This document shows positions 46,466-59,449 of a stretch of 64,000 nt of DNA, piece by piece. The stretch's first letter is position 1. Every line of letters starts with the position of its first letter. The notes under the pieces are model-generated. The model was not told the origin of the DNA. It saw nothing but the letters and a program-made list of their open reading frames with translations, and searched no databases. The stretch is taken from NCBI GenBank assembly GCA_018902385.1, contig JABSSW010000032.1, forward strand, positions 1 to 64,000. The letters run 5' to 3'. A program made the translations under genes and the position numbers. The stretch comes from Physcia stellaris (lineage: Eukaryota; Ascomycota; Lecanoromycetes; Caliciales; Physciaceae).

Positions 46466-46694
46466 TGTGAAATGTCATTTCAAAATTGAATTAAAATAAT
46501 TACACGAAAACAAAACGACAAAAAAAAATTTCGAAAACGAAATTTTAAAAACATATGTAAAAATTAAATCGTTTGAATGCGTCAAAACGAATTTCGATTT
46601 AACAAAATCGTGATAAAAAAAAATTTGTTAAAAAATGATTTTTTTCGTTTCAAATTTGAAATTTCAAATGTTCAAATTCGAAACATTCGTCACA
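46466..46694 (-). repeat. Element B LTR (right copy)
   Basis: Second copy of the 226-229-base LTR, in the same orientation as 32214-32439; it is the 5' LTR in B's own direction. It begins TGTGAAATGTCATTTC and ends CATTCGTCACA. Flanking 5-base target duplications do not match exactly (TGATT on the left, ATTTT on the right), perhaps because of later mutation. Confidence 0.75.
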
Positions 46695-47444
46695 ATTTTT
46701 TTTTGAACAATATTTTTTTTCACAAAAAAAACAAATTTTATTTTTAAATTTTTCGAATCAAAAACGAAATTTGAAAATCGATTTTTCAAAATTCGTTTTG
46801 AAATTTCGAAAAAAATCGACAAAATTTGAAAAAATGATTTTCGATGACATTCGAAAAATAAAATTTTTAAAAAACAAATTCGAATTTTTTTAATCGAATT
46901 TTTTGATTCTTTTAAAACGAATCGAAATTTTTAAAAATTTTTTCGAAAATTTTCGATTTTTTGATTCGATAAAAAATTGAAAAATTTCGAAACGACAAAA
47001 TTTGATTAATCATTTATTCAAAACGAAAATTTAATTGTAATTTGAAAATTTCGTTTTGAAAATTTTCAAAAATAAAAACGTTTCGAAATGAATAAAAATC
47101 GATTTCAATAAAATTTTTAAAAAAATTTTCAAATTAAAAAACGAAATTAAAAATTTTATTAAATTTTTTTTCATTAAATTTTTTTTTTTTACATTTCAAA
47201 ATTTTTTCAAAATTTTCAAATTTAAAAAATGAAAAATTATCATCAAATTTTTAAAATCGACAAATTTGACGTTAATAATCAAAAAATAAAAAATTATCAA
47301 AAAAAAAATTTTCGAAATTTTTTTTTATTTCGATTCGAAAAAATTTTCAAAAAATTGAAAAACGAAACGAAAAATTTTTTTCAAATTCGCAAATTTAAAA
47401 ATTTTGAAAAATCAATGACAAATCGACGTTATCGAATTTCAAAT
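46695..47444. other. Unassigned eroded DNA between elements B and A2
   Basis: About 750 bases of A/T-run-rich sequence. If B inserted into C, this should be C's continuation, but I cannot recognise pol motifs here. The frame at 47229-47450 is low complexity (Lys/Phe/Asn) and not trusted. Confidence 0.4.
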
Positions 47445-47700
47445 TTTTAACGAACATTTTTTGACAACGAAAATTTGACAAATAAATAATTGAAATATGA
47501 TAAAAATTTATTTTTAAAAAAAAATGAAAATCGAATTTATGTTTTAATTTGAAAACGTTGAATTTAACGTCAATATTTTGAAATTTGAATTTCGCAATTG
47601 TTTGAATTTTAAATTTTCAATTATTTATTTTTTTACAAATTTATTGTTTTCGTTTAATTAATCAATAATACGTTTTTCAAACACGATTCATGATATTACA
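47445..47700 (+). repeat. Element A2 5' LTR (eroded)
   Basis: Recognised by TTTGACAAATAAATAATTGA, TTTATTGTTTTCGTTTAATT, AATAATACGTTTTTCAAACA and the GATTCATGATATTACA end. The start is approximate. Confidence 0.7.
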
Positions 47701-50700
47701 AAAATTTTTTTTCGTATTGAAAACGCGAACGTTCAAAAATAAAATTTCAAATTGATTAAATTTTTTGACGAAACAAACGACGAAAAATTTTGTTTGAAAC
47801 AAACGATCGAAAATTTTTTTTTGAAAAAACGAAAATTTGACGAAAATCGTAAAATAACAAATCGAAAAAACGCAATCGAAAATTTTGATTTGTTCGAAAA
47901 AACGATTTTTTTTCGATTCGAAATTTTTTTTTTTTTTTTTTTTTCAATTCGAATTATCGATTCGAAAAATCACGAAACAATTTTTTCGAATTTCAAATTT
48001 CGATGAAAAACGTTTCAAAACGTTACGCGTCGACGTGAATCGTATTTACGATAAAATTTTTTGAAAATTTTTTTGACGAAAATTTTTTGAAAATCGAATA
48101 ATTTCGATCGATTTGTAAAAACGATTCGAATTTATAAAAATGAAAATTTTGCTTAAAAATCATTTATTTTTGAATATTTTTTATCGATCAATTGAAATGA
48201 TAAATCAATCATAAAATCAATCGATTTTTAAAAAATTTTCGATTACGAAAATCTTTCGATCGTCAAGAAACAATTTATTTAAACGTTTTGATTCAATATT
48301 CAAAATTTCGACAATATTGTCAACGTCGATCGTGAAATTCGATTTCAATACGAATGTCGAAAATTAAATAAAATTCGTTTTTGAATATTTTGAAAAAAAA
48401 TTGAAAAACAACGATTTATTTTTAATCAAACAAAAAAATTAATTTTTTGAAAAAAATCACGACGTTTTGTTGATTTTTAAAATTCGCGATCGTGCGTTTT
48501 GAAATTTTAATTTCGACGATAAAAAAAACGACGATAAAATCAACGTAATTTTAATTTTTTTCAAAAAAAAACAAACGATTCAAAAAATTATTCAAATTTT
48601 TTTAAATTTATCGATGAAATAAAATTCATTTGACAAATTTGAAAAACAAAAATCGAATCGATAAAATGATTTGACAAACGTTAATTATTAAACGAACATG
48701 AAAATTATTTGAAATTGAATTGAAAATGATATCGAAATTCACATACAATCGATTCGTGATATTTGATAAAATCATTTCAAAATTTGACATAAATGTTGAA
48801 ATTTTTGAATTTTATTTTCGAAATTTTTGATTTCAAACGCAATATGCGTATTTCAATTTCGAACAATTGATGTAAATATTCAAAATTTTCAATTTTTTTT
48901 TTATTTTTTTTTTTAACAATTCAAATTTTTAAAAATTATCAAAATGAAAAATTGATAAATCAAAATTTTTGAAATTTGAAAAAAACGATGAATGTATATT
49001 TTCGTCGTGAAAAATTCAAACGTTCGATAAAATTCGAATTATTTTGCAACAAATATACAATCGACAATCGAATTTTCGAAAAAAAAAATCGCGATTTCGT
49101 CAAAAAAACGATTTAAATTGTTTAAAAATTCAAATTAATTTTTGTCGTTTCGATTTCAATGAATCGTTTTTTATTGAAATTTGTTATTTCGATTTTTTTC
49201 GCGAAATTTTCGTTAAATTTTCATTTTAACGTTGAAATCAAAATTCGTGATTCGATCGCTTGACAAAAAATCGTCACGAACAAATGTTTTAAAAAAATTC
49301 TTAAAATGAAAAATCGATCACGTTTAAAAAAAATGTTAATCGAACGTTTCAAACATTCAAAAAAAAAAATTGACAAACAAAATCAAATTTTTACATGAAA
49401 TTTAATTATCGTCGAATCGAATGACGTTTTTGATTCGAAAAATTTAATAATTCACAAAACGCGATTGATAAATGTTAAAAATTTTTTTTCGTCATCATGA
49501 TTTGTTAAATTGTTTGACGATTTTTTGTCAAACGATTTTTAATCATCAATTGTACGTTATCATTCAACGATAATAAACATAAATTAAAAATTTTAATAAA
49601 ATCGAAATGCAGATTGATTATTTTTTCGAAATTGAAACGAAAAATTTCGCAATTTGTAACGTTCAAAAATGTTGAATATAAATTTCGTATTTTTATTAAA
49701 ATCGAAATTCATTATTGAATTCGACGATCGTCAAATTTTTTCAATAATTCATGTTATTTATTTCAAATTTAAATTAATTTGCATTTCGAATTGACAATTT
49801 TTTTGTTTTTATCGATTTGAACAATCATTCGATAATTTTAAAAATTTTTCGTTTCGTGAAAACAAACATAAAATTATTTTGAATAAATTTACGAATAAAT
49901 TGATTTTCAAATCGTTCAAATGTAATCATTATGACAATATATTCAAAAAATTGTTCAAATTCGACGTTTGAAAATTTTTCAAATTCAAATTTTCGAAAAA
50001 CGTATTTAATTGACGTCGCGATATTTTTTATCGAAAAAAACGATTTTGAAACATATTAACGATCAATAAAATTTCGATATACGATTTTATTTCGTTTCAA
50101 AAAAATTTTCATTTTTCAACGTTTTATTACAAAACGAATCAAAAATATTCGATTAAAAATATTTCGATTGTTTTATTTATTCGAATCGTCGATCAAAATG
50201 ACGAATCGTTCGTCGTTGAATCAAATATTCAAAAATTGATATTATGTGTTTACGAAAACGACGTTTCGTCAAAAAAAAAATTTGAAAAAACAACGCAACA
50301 AACGTTGAAAAATCAAAAAACAACAATTCGAAATTTTTTCATTTTCGAAATTGAATTTAAACGATTCGATAAATATCGCGATGATTTTTTTCAAAAAAAT
50401 GATAATTTTTTTTGTTTATTCGTCGATTTCAAAAATCGAAAACAAAAAATGCAATGTTTTTTTATTACGATCAATCAAATCGATTTCGCATTCAAAACAT
50501 TGCGAACAAATTTTGAATCGTTGAATTTTATCGTAATGATCAAAAAAATTTTGAAACACGAACAAATCAAATCGATTTTTGAACGTATAATGAAAAAAAA
50601 ATATCGAAATATTTCAAACATTTGTCAAAAATATTCGATTTTCAAAAAACAATTGAATTGTTATCGATGAATTTTACGATCGACAAAATCGAATTTTTAA

Positions 50701-53700
50701 ACGATAACAATACATTGTTTCGAAATCGAAAATATATTTTTGTTCGAATTCAAATTTCAAAAATTCAAAAAATATTTGAAAAATAATTTTCAAAAAAATT
50801 TTATCGTATTCAATCAAACATTCATACGTTTTCGTTTATTTAACGTTTTGATCAATTACGTTTGTTTAAATTATCGACGATTTAATTCGAAAAAAACGTT
50901 TCGTCGATGATTTCACGATTTTTGAAAATGAAAAATTGAAAATGATTTTTTTAATCGAAAATTTTTTAATTAAAATCAAAATTGCAAATATTTGATCAAA
51001 TTGAATATTATATCGATTTTCAACAAATTTCAAATGAAAAAAAAAAAAAAAATTTTACGTTTGTTATTTTCATGAAATCGTACAAATATCGAAATTTTAT
51101 TTTTCGAATTGATCAACGATTTCGACGAATTGATAAAAATTGAAAACGATTTGTTATTCAATTTTTGAATAAACGATTTTGTCAAATTTATTTAAATGAT
51201 ATTAAAATTTACAACAAATTCAAAAAAAAACAAATCGTTCAAAACGTTCGTAAAATGTTGAAAAAATTCAAAAAAATCGAATTACAAATAAATATTGAAA
51301 AATGACGAATTTTTCAAAAAAAAAATGACATTTTTGAACGTTATATTATCGATAAATGATTTTCGCATAAATTCGAAAAAAATAAAAATCATTGTCAATT
51401 GAAAACGTTTTACGAATTTGAAAAAAATACAAATTTTCGTGAATTTCGTCAATTTTTACAAACGATTCATTCGTGATTTTTCGAAAAAAAATTCGAATTT
51501 TCATTCGAATAATCAAAAAATTTGTGAATTTCGAATGAATTGAAAAAATCGAAAAAATTTTCAATTTTTTCAAAAAAACGATAATTGAAATTTTCATATT
51601 ACGACATTACGATCGAATTAAACAAATTTTTTTGAAAATCGATTTTTTTGATTACGTCAATGCAAAAATATTATTTCAATATAACGACGAAAAAATATTG
51701 CATTTCGTTGTTTTTTACAATCGTAACATGATATCAATCGAATGCAATTACAAAATTTATAACAAAAAATTTTTAATCATTATTCGTTGTTTAAAACATT
51801 GACGTTTTGAATTCGAAAATATCGAAAAATCGATTAAAATTTTCATCGATCACAAAAAATTGAAAATTTTCATCACGTTAAAAAAATTTATTTTTCGTCA
51901 AATTCGTTAAACAAAAATTTTTTCGAAATTCAATATTGTTATTCAATTTCAATTCGAAATTCAAAACGTTAAAACAAATGTTTTAATTCGTATGTTTGAT
52001 TTTCGATTCAAAAACGAAATTGATAAACAACATCAATATCGAAAACAAATATTATTTATTTTAAAACGATTCGAAATTCACGCGATAAAATTTAACGAAT
52101 TTATTTACGAACGAATTTTGATTGTCAATAAAATTGACGATAATTGCACGACGTATCGTGAAATTATCGAACAAAATTTCATTTCAATGAACGAAATCGA
52201 TTTACGAAATTGCAATGAAAAAAACGATATTTTATATCGAAATGATCGATTATGAATGTTTGTCGACGTTTTTTTATTTCGTTGATTTTTTCAAAAAAAT
52301 TCATGAATTTTCGATTTCGAAACATTCAAATTTTAATTGTATAAAAAATTTTATACGTCGCGATTATTATTGATTCAATATACGCAAATTCGTTCGTCGA
52401 TACGTACGCAATTATCATGAATGTTAACGTACGAAAATTTTTAAAAATCGAAAAAATGATTTATTCATTTCATTGATCATTTTTTTGCAACGTTGAATCG
52501 ACATATTCATGAATTTTATTATCGAATTGTTCGACGTTCACGATCATAACGTCATTTGCACGATAATCGACAAATTTAATAAAAAACGTCATTACGTGTT
52601 TTGCATCGTCAACGATGAAAATACAAATGCGAAAATCACGATCAAAATATTTATCAATTACGTGTTTCGTACGCATGAATTATTTTTTTTATAACGTCAA
52701 ATCGAAAATTTCGATTCATATTATTCGTTTGACAAACATTTTGCAAAATTCTCGACATTAAATGTAAATTTTTCATCGTTTTTCATTCAAAAATCGATAA
52801 ACAAATCGAAAAAATCAATCAAAATATCGAAAAACAATTACGACAATATTGCAATTACATGCAAAACGATTGAAACGTTTAATTATTTATGATCGAATTT
52901 GCAAACAACAACGCGATATTTGCAACAACAAAATTATTATCATTTTTTATCAATAAAAATTTTCATTTTCGCATAAATTTTTCGTCGAATTTTATTTCGT
53001 ATATTACAACGAAAAAACGATTTTTGATCGTCAAAACAAAAAATATTATCGACACGATGCAAAATATTTTCAATTACGTACGAAATTATGCAAAAATAAT
53101 TTAAAAACGTATAACAATTCAAATCAACAAACATCGAAAAATCGTGAAATACGTCGAAAAAAATTTCGTTTTTTTGAATCGACGAAACATCAAAACGATC
53201 AAATCATTTGACAAATTTGATGACAAAAAATTAAATTCGTACAAAATATTAAAACGTAAAAACAATTTTTATCGATTCGAATTGTCAAAAATCATGCGAA
53301 TTTACGATGTGTTTCATTGTTGATTTTTTCGCAAAAATTTTCGTGATTTTTTCGAAAATCAAATCAATGAATTTTTCGATTTCGTCATAATCAACGAAAA
53401 TTTCGAATGAAAAATGAACGATATTTTGAAATTTCGATATTATTACAATCGTTTTCAATATCGTGTCAATTGATCAAATTGATTTCATGATCGAACGTGA
53501 TATTATGTCGACAACGAAAAATTCGATAATGTTCGCGACGTGATGAACGATTTTTATCGTAATCATTTCACGACAACAAATTCAAAATCGTTCAAAACGT
53601 TGATTTCAATATTTCAAATCGTCGTCAACGAATCAAATTTTTCAACGAATCGTCGTCGTTTTCGAAAAAAAATCGTCATGTTAACATTAATCGAAATTAT

Positions 53701-54044
53701 TTTCGATTAACATTTAACGTCACGAATTCGATTTTCATTCATTTGTTTTTGATTTCACGATTTTTATTCAACAATTCAAATTTTATTATTTTTTCGATGT
53801 TATTTACAATCAAAATTTATATCGCATGAAAAATTGAATCGTGTCAAAAACATTTTCAAAAATTGTCGTCAAATTTTATTGAACGTTGAAATGACAATAA
53901 AATATTAAAAAATGAAAATTGATGATCGTGAAATTTCAAAATTTTGCAATCATACAATTTGATCAACAACGTTTTTTACAAAATTTTTCAATTTCAAAAC
54001 AACAACAAATCGTCGAAACGACGTTCGCGAAAAAAAAAAAATAA

Positions 54045-54280
54045 TGTTACGAACATGTTTGACAAATAAATTTGACAAATAAATAATTGATATGATAAAT
54101 GATTAAACAAATATGTTTAAATCGAATTATGTTTTAATTTTTTGACGAAATTAACGTGATTTGAAATTTGACGTTCGCACATTGTTTACAATTTCATCAT
54201 TTTGTATCTATTTGTTTTTGCAAATTTATTGTTTTCGTTTAATTAATCAATAATACGTCTATTCAAACACGATTCATGAT
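54045..54280 (+). repeat. Element A2 3' LTR
   Basis: Starts TGTTACGAACATGTTTGACA and ends CACGATTCATGAT, nearly identical to the A1 3' LTR. The next bases (from about 54285) already belong to the inverted element A3. Confidence 0.8.
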
Positions 54281-56275
54281 AAATTTCAAACAATTCGAAT
54301 CGATAAAAATTGTTCATACGTTATAATATTTTGTAAAAATTTAATTTTTTGTCATTGAATTTGTCAAACGATTTGATCGTTTTGATGTTTCGTCGATCGA
54401 AAAAAACGAAATTTTTTTCGACGTATTTTACGATTTTTCGATGTTTGTTAATTTGAATTATTATATGTTTTTGAAATATTTTTGCATAATTTCGTACGTA
54501 ATTGAAAATATTTTGTATCGTGTCGATGATATTTTTTGTTTTAATAATCAAAAATCGTTTTTTCGTTGTAACATACGAAATAAAATTTAATGAAAAATTC
54601 ATGCGAAAATGAAAATTTTTATTGATGAAAAATGATGATAATTTTGTTGTTGCAAATATCGCGTTGTTGTTTGCAAATTCGATTATAAATAATTAAACGT
54701 TTTAATCGTTTTGCATGTAATTGCAATATTGTCGCAATTGTTTTTCGATATTTTGATTGATTTTCTCGATTTGTTCATCGATTTCTGAATGAAAAACGAT
54801 GAAAAATTTATATTTGATGTCGAAAATTTTGCAAAATGTTTGTCAAACGAATGATATGAATTGAAATTCTCGATTTGACGTTATAAAAAAAAATAATTCA
54901 TGCGTACGAAACACGTAATTGATAAATATTTTGATCGTGATTTTCGCATTTGTATTTTCATCGTTGACGATGCAAAACACGTAATGACGTTTTTTATTAA
55001 ATTTGTCGATTATCGTGCAAATGACGTTATGATCGTGAACGTCGAACAATTCGATAATAAAATTCATGAATATGTCGATTCAACGTTGCAAAAAAATGAT
55101 CAAAAAAATGAATAAATTATTTTTTCGATTTCGAAAAATTTTTGTACGTTGACATTTATGATAATTGCGTACGTATCGACGAACGAATTTGCGTATATTG
55201 AATCAATAATAATCGCGACGTATAAAATTTTTTATACAATTAAAATTTGAATGTTTCGAAATCGAAAATTCATGAATTTTTTTGAAAAAATCAACGAATA
55301 AAAAAACGTCGACAAACATTTATAATCGATCATTTCGATATAAAATATCGTTTTTTTCATTGCAATTTCGTAAATCGATTTCGTTCATTGATGTGAAATT
55401 TTGTTCGATAATTTCACGATATGTCGTGCAATCATCGTCAATTTTATTGACAATCAAAATTCGTTCGTAAATAAATTCGTTAAATTTTATCGCGTGAATT
55501 TCGAATCGTTTTAAAATAAATAATATTTGTTTTCGATATTGATGTTGTTTATCAATTTCGTTTTTGAATCGAAAATCAAACATACGAATTAAAACATTTG
55601 TTTTAACGTTTTGAATTTCGAATTGAAATTGAATAACAATATTGAATTTCGAAAAAATTTTTGTTCAACGAATTTGACGAAAAATGAATTTTTTTGACGT
55701 TATGAAAATTTTCAATTTTTTGTGATCGATAAAAATTTTGATCGATTTTTCGATATTTTCGAATTCAAAACGTCAATGTTTTAAACAACGAATAATGATT
55801 AAAAATTTTTTGTTATAAATTTTGTAATTGCATTCGATTGATATCATGTTACGATTGTAAAAAACAACGAAATGCAATATTTTTTCGTCGTTATATTGAA
55901 ATAACATTTTTGCATTGACGTAATCAAAAAAATCGATTTTCAAAATAATTTGTTTTGTTCGATCGTAATGTCGTAATATAAAAATTTTCGTCATTATTTT
56001 TTTGAAAAAAATGAAAATTTTTTCGATTTTTTTAATTCATTCGAAATTCACAAATTTTTTGATTATTCGAATGAAAATTCGAATTTTTTTTGAAAAATCA
56101 CGAATGAATCGTTTGTAAAAATTGACGAAATTCACGAAAATTTGTATTTTTTTCAAATTCGTAAAACGTTTTCAATTGACAATGATTTTTATTTTTTTCG
56201 AATTCATGCGAAAATCATTTATCGATAATATGATATTCAAAAATGTCATTTTTTTTTGAAAAATTCGCATTTTTT

Positions 56276-56470
56276 ATTGAAAAAATCATGAATGATTATC
56301 ATTCATTGTTCTGAAATTTCGTTGTTTTTGTAACATACATGAAGTGAAAACACAAAAAGTGTGCGAATGTCAAAACATTAATTTCAACAAAAACGCATTA
56401 ATTTTTCTTTCGTCAAATTATATCAATTGATTCGTTGATTATCTTTTTGCGAAAACTGTATTTTTCAACA
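56276..56470. repeat. Left terminal direct repeat of the nested element
   Basis: Begins TATTGAAAAAATCATGAATG. Matches the right copy with scattered C/T and G/A differences for at least 170 bases; similarity fades after GATTATCTTTT (56447). Confidence 0.78.
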
Positions 56471-57283
56471 CTTTTTCACAACATTCGTTTGTGTTTTCTG
56501 TTCAATATCTTAACGAGTTCAGTTTGAAGTTTTCGTGCAAACTTTTTCAACGATGCGTGTTCTGAAATTTTTTCAGCGATGTGACTTTTTCAACGATGAG
56601 TTCTGAAATTTTCTCAACGATGTATTGTTTGAAGTTTCGAAACAAGTTTTTTCGATGACGTATATTTTGTAAAGTTAAATCATACATCGATGCGAAAACT
56701 GCAGAAACGAACGAATCGAAATTCGTGATTTCAAATATGACGTAAAGTCGATTTGTAAAACGTGCGATCGAACATTTGAAAAATTGCGACGTTTTGAATG
56801 TCTCGACGAGATGTGACATCGATGTGAAATCTGATACTTGAAATTGATTAGAAAATACATCATGAAACAAATATCAATTGTTTGAGTAATGCGATATTGA
56901 CGAGAATGTCGATCACATCATGATTTGATAACATCATTGTGAATTTCAGAATTTTCGAATATTGCTTGCGACATCAATGATCCGATATCTATGCAACTTG
57001 ACTGTAGAAAGTTCATAAAATATGTCAATAATGTGAATCAGACAGAAAATGATCGAGAAATCGATAAAAAAAATAGTGCATCGAATGCGAACAGACTTTT
57101 GCGAACATACATCGATGCAAAGAGTGCAGATTCGAACTTTTCTGATTTAATTAAGATTTGTCAGAGAATCGAATCGATTAATATGCGAAAAAATCAGATA
57201 TTTTCAATTTTTTTTGATCGAATTCTTGCTTTCTTATTGATCAAGTTTCTGATCTGCAAGATCGAAATGTAATGATTGCATAA

Positions 57284-57490
57284 TACGCTCTTTCGAAACG
57301 ATATTATGTGACTTCTAGTCATGTTTGTACAATACGTTTTTTCGAAACTGTACTGCTTGACTTCATCGAATTTCGAGTGTGTAATCGTCTTTTTTTAACA
57401 ATTGTGCGTACAGTATGTCAATACGTTTTTTCGAAATTGTATTGTCAAGACTGTACGTTTATTCTGACGACTGTACGCTTTTTCGAACTG
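57284..57490. repeat. Short interspersed repeat ACGYTTTTTCGAA, four copies
   Basis: Inside the nested element, ACG(C/T)(T/C)TTTTCGAA followed by a CTGTACTG-like stretch occurs at about 57285, 57334, 57423 and 57475. Spacing is irregular (49, 89, 52 bases). Confidence 0.6.
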
Positions 57491-58028
57491 TACTGTCACT
57501 TTTTTCTTCTCGTATTTATCGGGCGACTAAGTCTCAAGAATAATAGAAAAAGAAACGAGATCGTAAATTAATCGTGTTAAATCAAGACGAAATCACAACA
57601 AAAATAAATTTTTATCATATTCGTTAAACAATAAACAAATAAACAAAACATACAACAATTTGTAAAGCTTTTTCAGATCGATGATAAAACGAAAAAAGCG
57701 AAACATCGAATTCATTAAAACAACAACTTTTATGCTTTCTCAAATCATGATCGATCAACGATTAACAGAAAGAAAAAACGAACAAAACAACAAACAAACA
57801 ACATGTTCTAATTTTTTCAAAATAATGACTTTCCCGAAATAGAAAAATCAATACTTTCTCAAAGTAAAATGAAAAAAAGCGAAACGTCAATAACGCATTC
57901 TCATAAATATTTCATTGTTCTCAATTCTGAAGACATTTGACATGATTCAATCGATAAATCGATAAATGACAGAACGCTCTTGACAATGTCTGCAAACAGA
58001 AAATGAACGCGAGATTGTCGACAAAAAG

Positions 58029-58337
58029 ATGCGCATCGAAAAAGAAAAAAATCGAAAAATTCGCGAAAATGATATGCGAATCGACTGTTTGATCGATGCA
58101 TGCATTGTTGAAAATGTTTCGAATTTGATCGATTTGAAAGCAAATAAAATCATCGCATTAAAATATGACGTAATGCGCGTTTGTATGAAATCAGATTTGC
58201 AATTACTTCTAAAATTGCATTTGTCAAAATCGCGCGAAAACAGCGACTTGTTATTGACTGCAAATCAAATAAATTCGATTTTTCAACAAACATGCGATAT
58301 AAATCGTTCACGATCAAATAGAGTCTCGATGATGTAA
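58029..58337 (+). CDS. Hypothetical frame inside the nested element
   Basis: 102-codon frame starting 'MRIEKEKNRKIRENDMRIDC' with a basic, helix-prone N-terminus and 'LQLLLKLHLSKSRENSD'. It matches no family I know. A second frame (58354-58704) begins 'MRTNNVCILQEFAHRF' and is rich in Asp/Glu/Ser. They could be exons or a broken gag-like protein of the nested element. Evidence for coding is only that codon use is less AT-stripped than in the surroundings. Confidence 0.25.
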   Translation: MRIEKEKNRKIRENDMRIDCLIDACIVENVSNLIDLKANKIIALKYDVMRVCMKSDLQLLLKLHLSKSRENSDLLLTANQINSIFQQTCDINRSRSNRVSMM

Positions 58338-59449
58338 AAATTCGAAACGAAATATGCGAACAAACAATGTTTGCATTCTTCAAGAATTTGCACATCGATT
58401 TGAATGTCGCAATCGAAAGACGAAAAAATTTCGATGCGACATGAATCGTAAAACTATTTCTGTTCAAAATATCGATTTTCTTGATGTTGCAACCGACAAG
58501 AATTCTGAAGAAATAACTGATGACTCGACTATTGATTTCGATGATACGTTTTCTGAACGCTCGCGTACAATTTCTGATGCGAATATCGAGAAAAGTAAGA
58601 ATTTCGACGAGAAAAATGAGAAAATTACCGATTCAGATGACGAAACAAAAAAAGTAAAAAATGAAACAACAGATTGTTCAGCAAACTTCGATTTCTTTGC
58701 ATGACGAATACGAATATGCTCGTGAAATTTGATGTTGTTGTCAAATTTGATCGTCTTGTTTTTGCAACGTCTACAAGTATATTTTTCAGTTCGTTTCTTG
58801 ATCAGACGAGTTTTTTTCTTTTGCTTTGTCAACTGTTTCATTTTTTTTTTGAACTTGTTCTTGATTTTCAATTCATGCTTTCGTAAATGATAATTTTTTT
58901 GTGCTCTTTTCGCTTGAGTGAATCAATTGCATTTCAAAGTTTTAACATTTTCAATCAAATGCATGCTATAAAACGTTTTCAGATTTTGCGTCATGAAATG
59001 ATTTTCAGATATTGATCGCAAAGAACAAACGAAAAAAATAAAAAATCAAATGCGAAAATGATCGCAAAATAAAAATAATCATTCTGATTGAATGTAGAAT
59101 TCGCGAGAAAATTCGATATCGTAAAATGTTCGTAAAATAAACGAATTCGCGAAAATATGTAAAATAAATCGAAAGTGAAACTGTTTCGAAAAATTCAAAA
59201 AATAAGATAAATGTTATCGATGTAATTGAAAATACTGAATGTATTGATTTGTATCAAGATACTGAATGCTGTCAATGCAATTAAATCAATTCTGATCTGA
59301 CAAGATTGAATACTTTCAATGAAATTGATTATTGTTGAAATACTGCAAATCGATTGCTGTATTGTTCGACGACTAGATATTACGTGCTCATGACGTGCTG
59401 TAACTGATATTAGATGTAACGAAAATTGCTAATTCGATTCTCATAATCT

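Larger units (their letters stand above)
47445..54280 (+). mobile_element. Gypsy element A2, both LTRs, inactive
   Basis: Second plus-strand copy of the A family, ~6.8 kb. The 5' LTR is at about 47445-47700 (eroded; ends GATATTACA) and the 3' LTR at 54045-54280. Gag words recur at 48360-48960, the RT entry at 50236-50670 ('QMQCFFITINQIDFAFKTLR'-type), RNase H at ~51660-51800, and integrase at 51992-53104 ('NFIIELFDVHDHNVICTIID'). From about 51.3 kb to the end it is very similar to A1; before that it is much more eroded, with inserted A/T runs. Confidence 0.82.

Noticed and set aside
43143-49229. Many 60-120-codon Lys/Phe/Asn frames in the AT block
   Set aside because: Low-complexity products of A/T runs. 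Loss of CT and AG dinucleotides also removes TAG stops, so open frames are expected without coding.
42367-51300. Centromere or mitochondrial DNA insertion suggested by extreme AT content
   Set aside because: Gypsy RT, LTR and integrase words are recognisable through much of the block, and no mitochondrial genes are seen. A centromere cannot be excluded but nothing in the sequence shows it.
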